64,000 nt of DNA from Flavobacterium frigoris (GTDB lineage Bacteria; Bacteroidota; Bacteroidia; Flavobacteriales; Flavobacteriaceae): NCBI RefSeq assembly GCF_900111075.1, contig NZ_FOFZ01000002.1, positions 62,001 through 126,000 on the forward strand, in the 5' to 3' direction. The position numbers and the translations under genes were made by a program. A model generated the notes under the pieces. That model saw only the letters and a program-made list of their open reading frames with translations, ran no database searches and was not told the DNA's origin. This document shows positions 63,226 through 64,000 of the stretch, piece after piece; positions within the stretch are counted from its first letter, which is position 1; every line of letters begins with the position of its first letter.

Positions 63226-64000
63226 TCAGTCCGTTTTCATTAATTCCATACCGATCGCACATTCTAAACATTTGCCTTTAGAACAGTACTCATTCTTAAG
63301 TTGTAGCATCGATTGTGTTTCAAAAGCACTTACTGACTTCACTCCAAAAGATTTAAATTTATCTATAATAGCATTTTTTTCTGGTGCAACTTGATCCAGC
63401 AATTGGATTAAATCTTCCGCAATCTCCTCTCCCTTACTTTTAGCATAAGCAAATTGAATTGGCATTAAGGTATTTACAATAATCAAATCTATAAATGACT
63501 TTGACAGCATCTTCTTCTTCTTTGAACTTTCCTTATCAAATTGATAATGGTCTTGCCAATAAGAAGAAGCGGAAACCTGAAAAAGATCATAGATTACCTT
63601 AACCGAAGTAATCTCGCTTATTTGTGAAAACAGATTTTGATTGCTATGATACAAATTGGCAAACTGTGAGAGTCGTATCGTGGGAAAATTATCAGGGCGG
63701 TGCTTAAAAAACTCAACGGGATTACCGCTGCATTTTTCTATTTGGTATTTGTGCAATAAATAGTAATACCTGAATTTTAAATCTTTAAAATAATTATCCT
63801 CCTTTTCAACGTCTAATAACCCTGCATTACCAAAGAGTAAGCTTTCCAAATTTTCGACCTCAAAACTTTCCTTTCTTATAATAGAAAACGGAATGGAAGT
63901 CGCTATTTTCAGAAAGGTTTCCCCGTTCGTATTCAATCCGAAGTTTTTTGCCAACAGACAAAACAAAACCGCCTCCCAATCGTTATTAGTTTGTCGTAGC
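63226..64000 (-). CDS. DUF2851 protein, 5' end beyond the window
   Basis: The visible 258 codons are the C-terminal part of a DUF2851 protein: WEAVLFCLLAKNFGLNTNGE, FRYYYLLHKYQIEKC, FKHRPDNFPTIRLSQFANLY and the closing cysteine cluster CSKGKCLECAIG are family features. The reading frame stays open to the last base, so the N-terminus lies outside. The function of the family is unknown. Confidence 0.85.
   Translation of the reverse strand, partial: LRQTNNDWEAVLFCLLAKNFGLNTNGETFLKIATSIPFSIIRKESFEVENLESLLFGNAGLLDVEKEDNYFKDLKFRYYYLLHKYQIEKCSGNPVEFFKHRPDNFPTIRLSQFANLYHSNQNLFSQISEITSVKVIYDLFQVSASSYWQDHYQFDKESSKKKKMLSKSFIDLIIVNTLMPIQFAYAKSKGEEIAEDLIQLLDQVAPEKNAIIDKFKSFGVKSVSAFETQSMLQLKNEYCSKGKCLECAIGMELMKTD

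Overview
The window is a chromosome segment from a member of the Bacteroidota, almost certainly a Flavobacterium or close relative. The evidence is low GC, TAnnTTTG-type -7 promoter boxes (for example before prfC, rpsU, dapF and gap), flavobacterial protein families (DUF3467 behind rpoC, long-form GAPDH, SurA-like parvulins, paired MutA/MutB), and dnaA at the very start followed by a low-molecular-weight tyrosine phosphatase and an RsmI-like methyltransferase. Position 1 is probably the conventional chromosome start; no DnaA-box cluster is visible in the 112 bases before dnaA.

Layout. 0-11 kb (+ strand): dnaA, phosphatase, methyltransferase, an NTF2-like lipoprotein, a methionine-type aminotransferase, a 2,4-dienoyl-CoA-reductase-type SDR, udk, an FtsB/DivIC-like protein and methylmalonyl-CoA mutase (mutA, mutB). 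11-14 kb: three tandem paralogous secreted proteins, each with a long leader. 14-18 kb (- strand): dapF, a GNAT acetyltransferase, mltG, a DUF2279 protein and a lysozyme-like protein. 18-21 kb (+): a Deg/HtrA protease and a long GAPDH. 21-29 kb: an accessory stretch with two amino-acid/acetyl-transfer type genes, a CDGSH protein, an NAD-dependent dehydrogenase, a frameshifted PH-domain gene, an ECF sigma/anti-sigma pair, and many repeats and hairpins. 29-39 kb (-): LysM-NlpC/P60 hydrolase, two different aconitases, MoxR and a SurA-like chaperone. 39.5-42.6 kb (+): an archaeal-type GH13 alpha-amylase whose lipoprotein leader is cut off by an in-frame TGA, and prfC. 42.7-58.6 kb (-): the conserved translation/transcription cluster rpsU, xerC, raiA, tRNA-Thr, tRNA-Tyr, tRNA-Thr, tuf, tRNA-Trp, secE, nusG, rplK, rplA, rplJ, rplL, rpoB, rpoC, DUF3467. 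58.8-64 kb: acyl-CoA dehydrogenase, a ComEA-like HhH protein, a cationic amino-acid permease, a PspC-like protein and a DUF2851 protein cut by the window end.

No CRISPR array, prophage, transposase, toxin-antitoxin or defence island is visible. The most unusual signals are regulatory. All three leaders of the tandem secreted paralogs carry the same architecture: two TTAAC half-sites exactly 22 bp apart, and a TAAnTTTA -7 box exactly 50 bp from the first half-site. This looks like the binding site of a LytTR-class response regulator. The dapF/htrA intergenic region carries three GTTAA units at exact 10-bp phasing just upstream of a TTTG-N17-TATTTTTA promoter, resembling an OmpR/CpxR-type operator. 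A dispersed intergenic hairpin element occurs three times, and degenerate direct repeats flank a solitary acetyltransferase gene.
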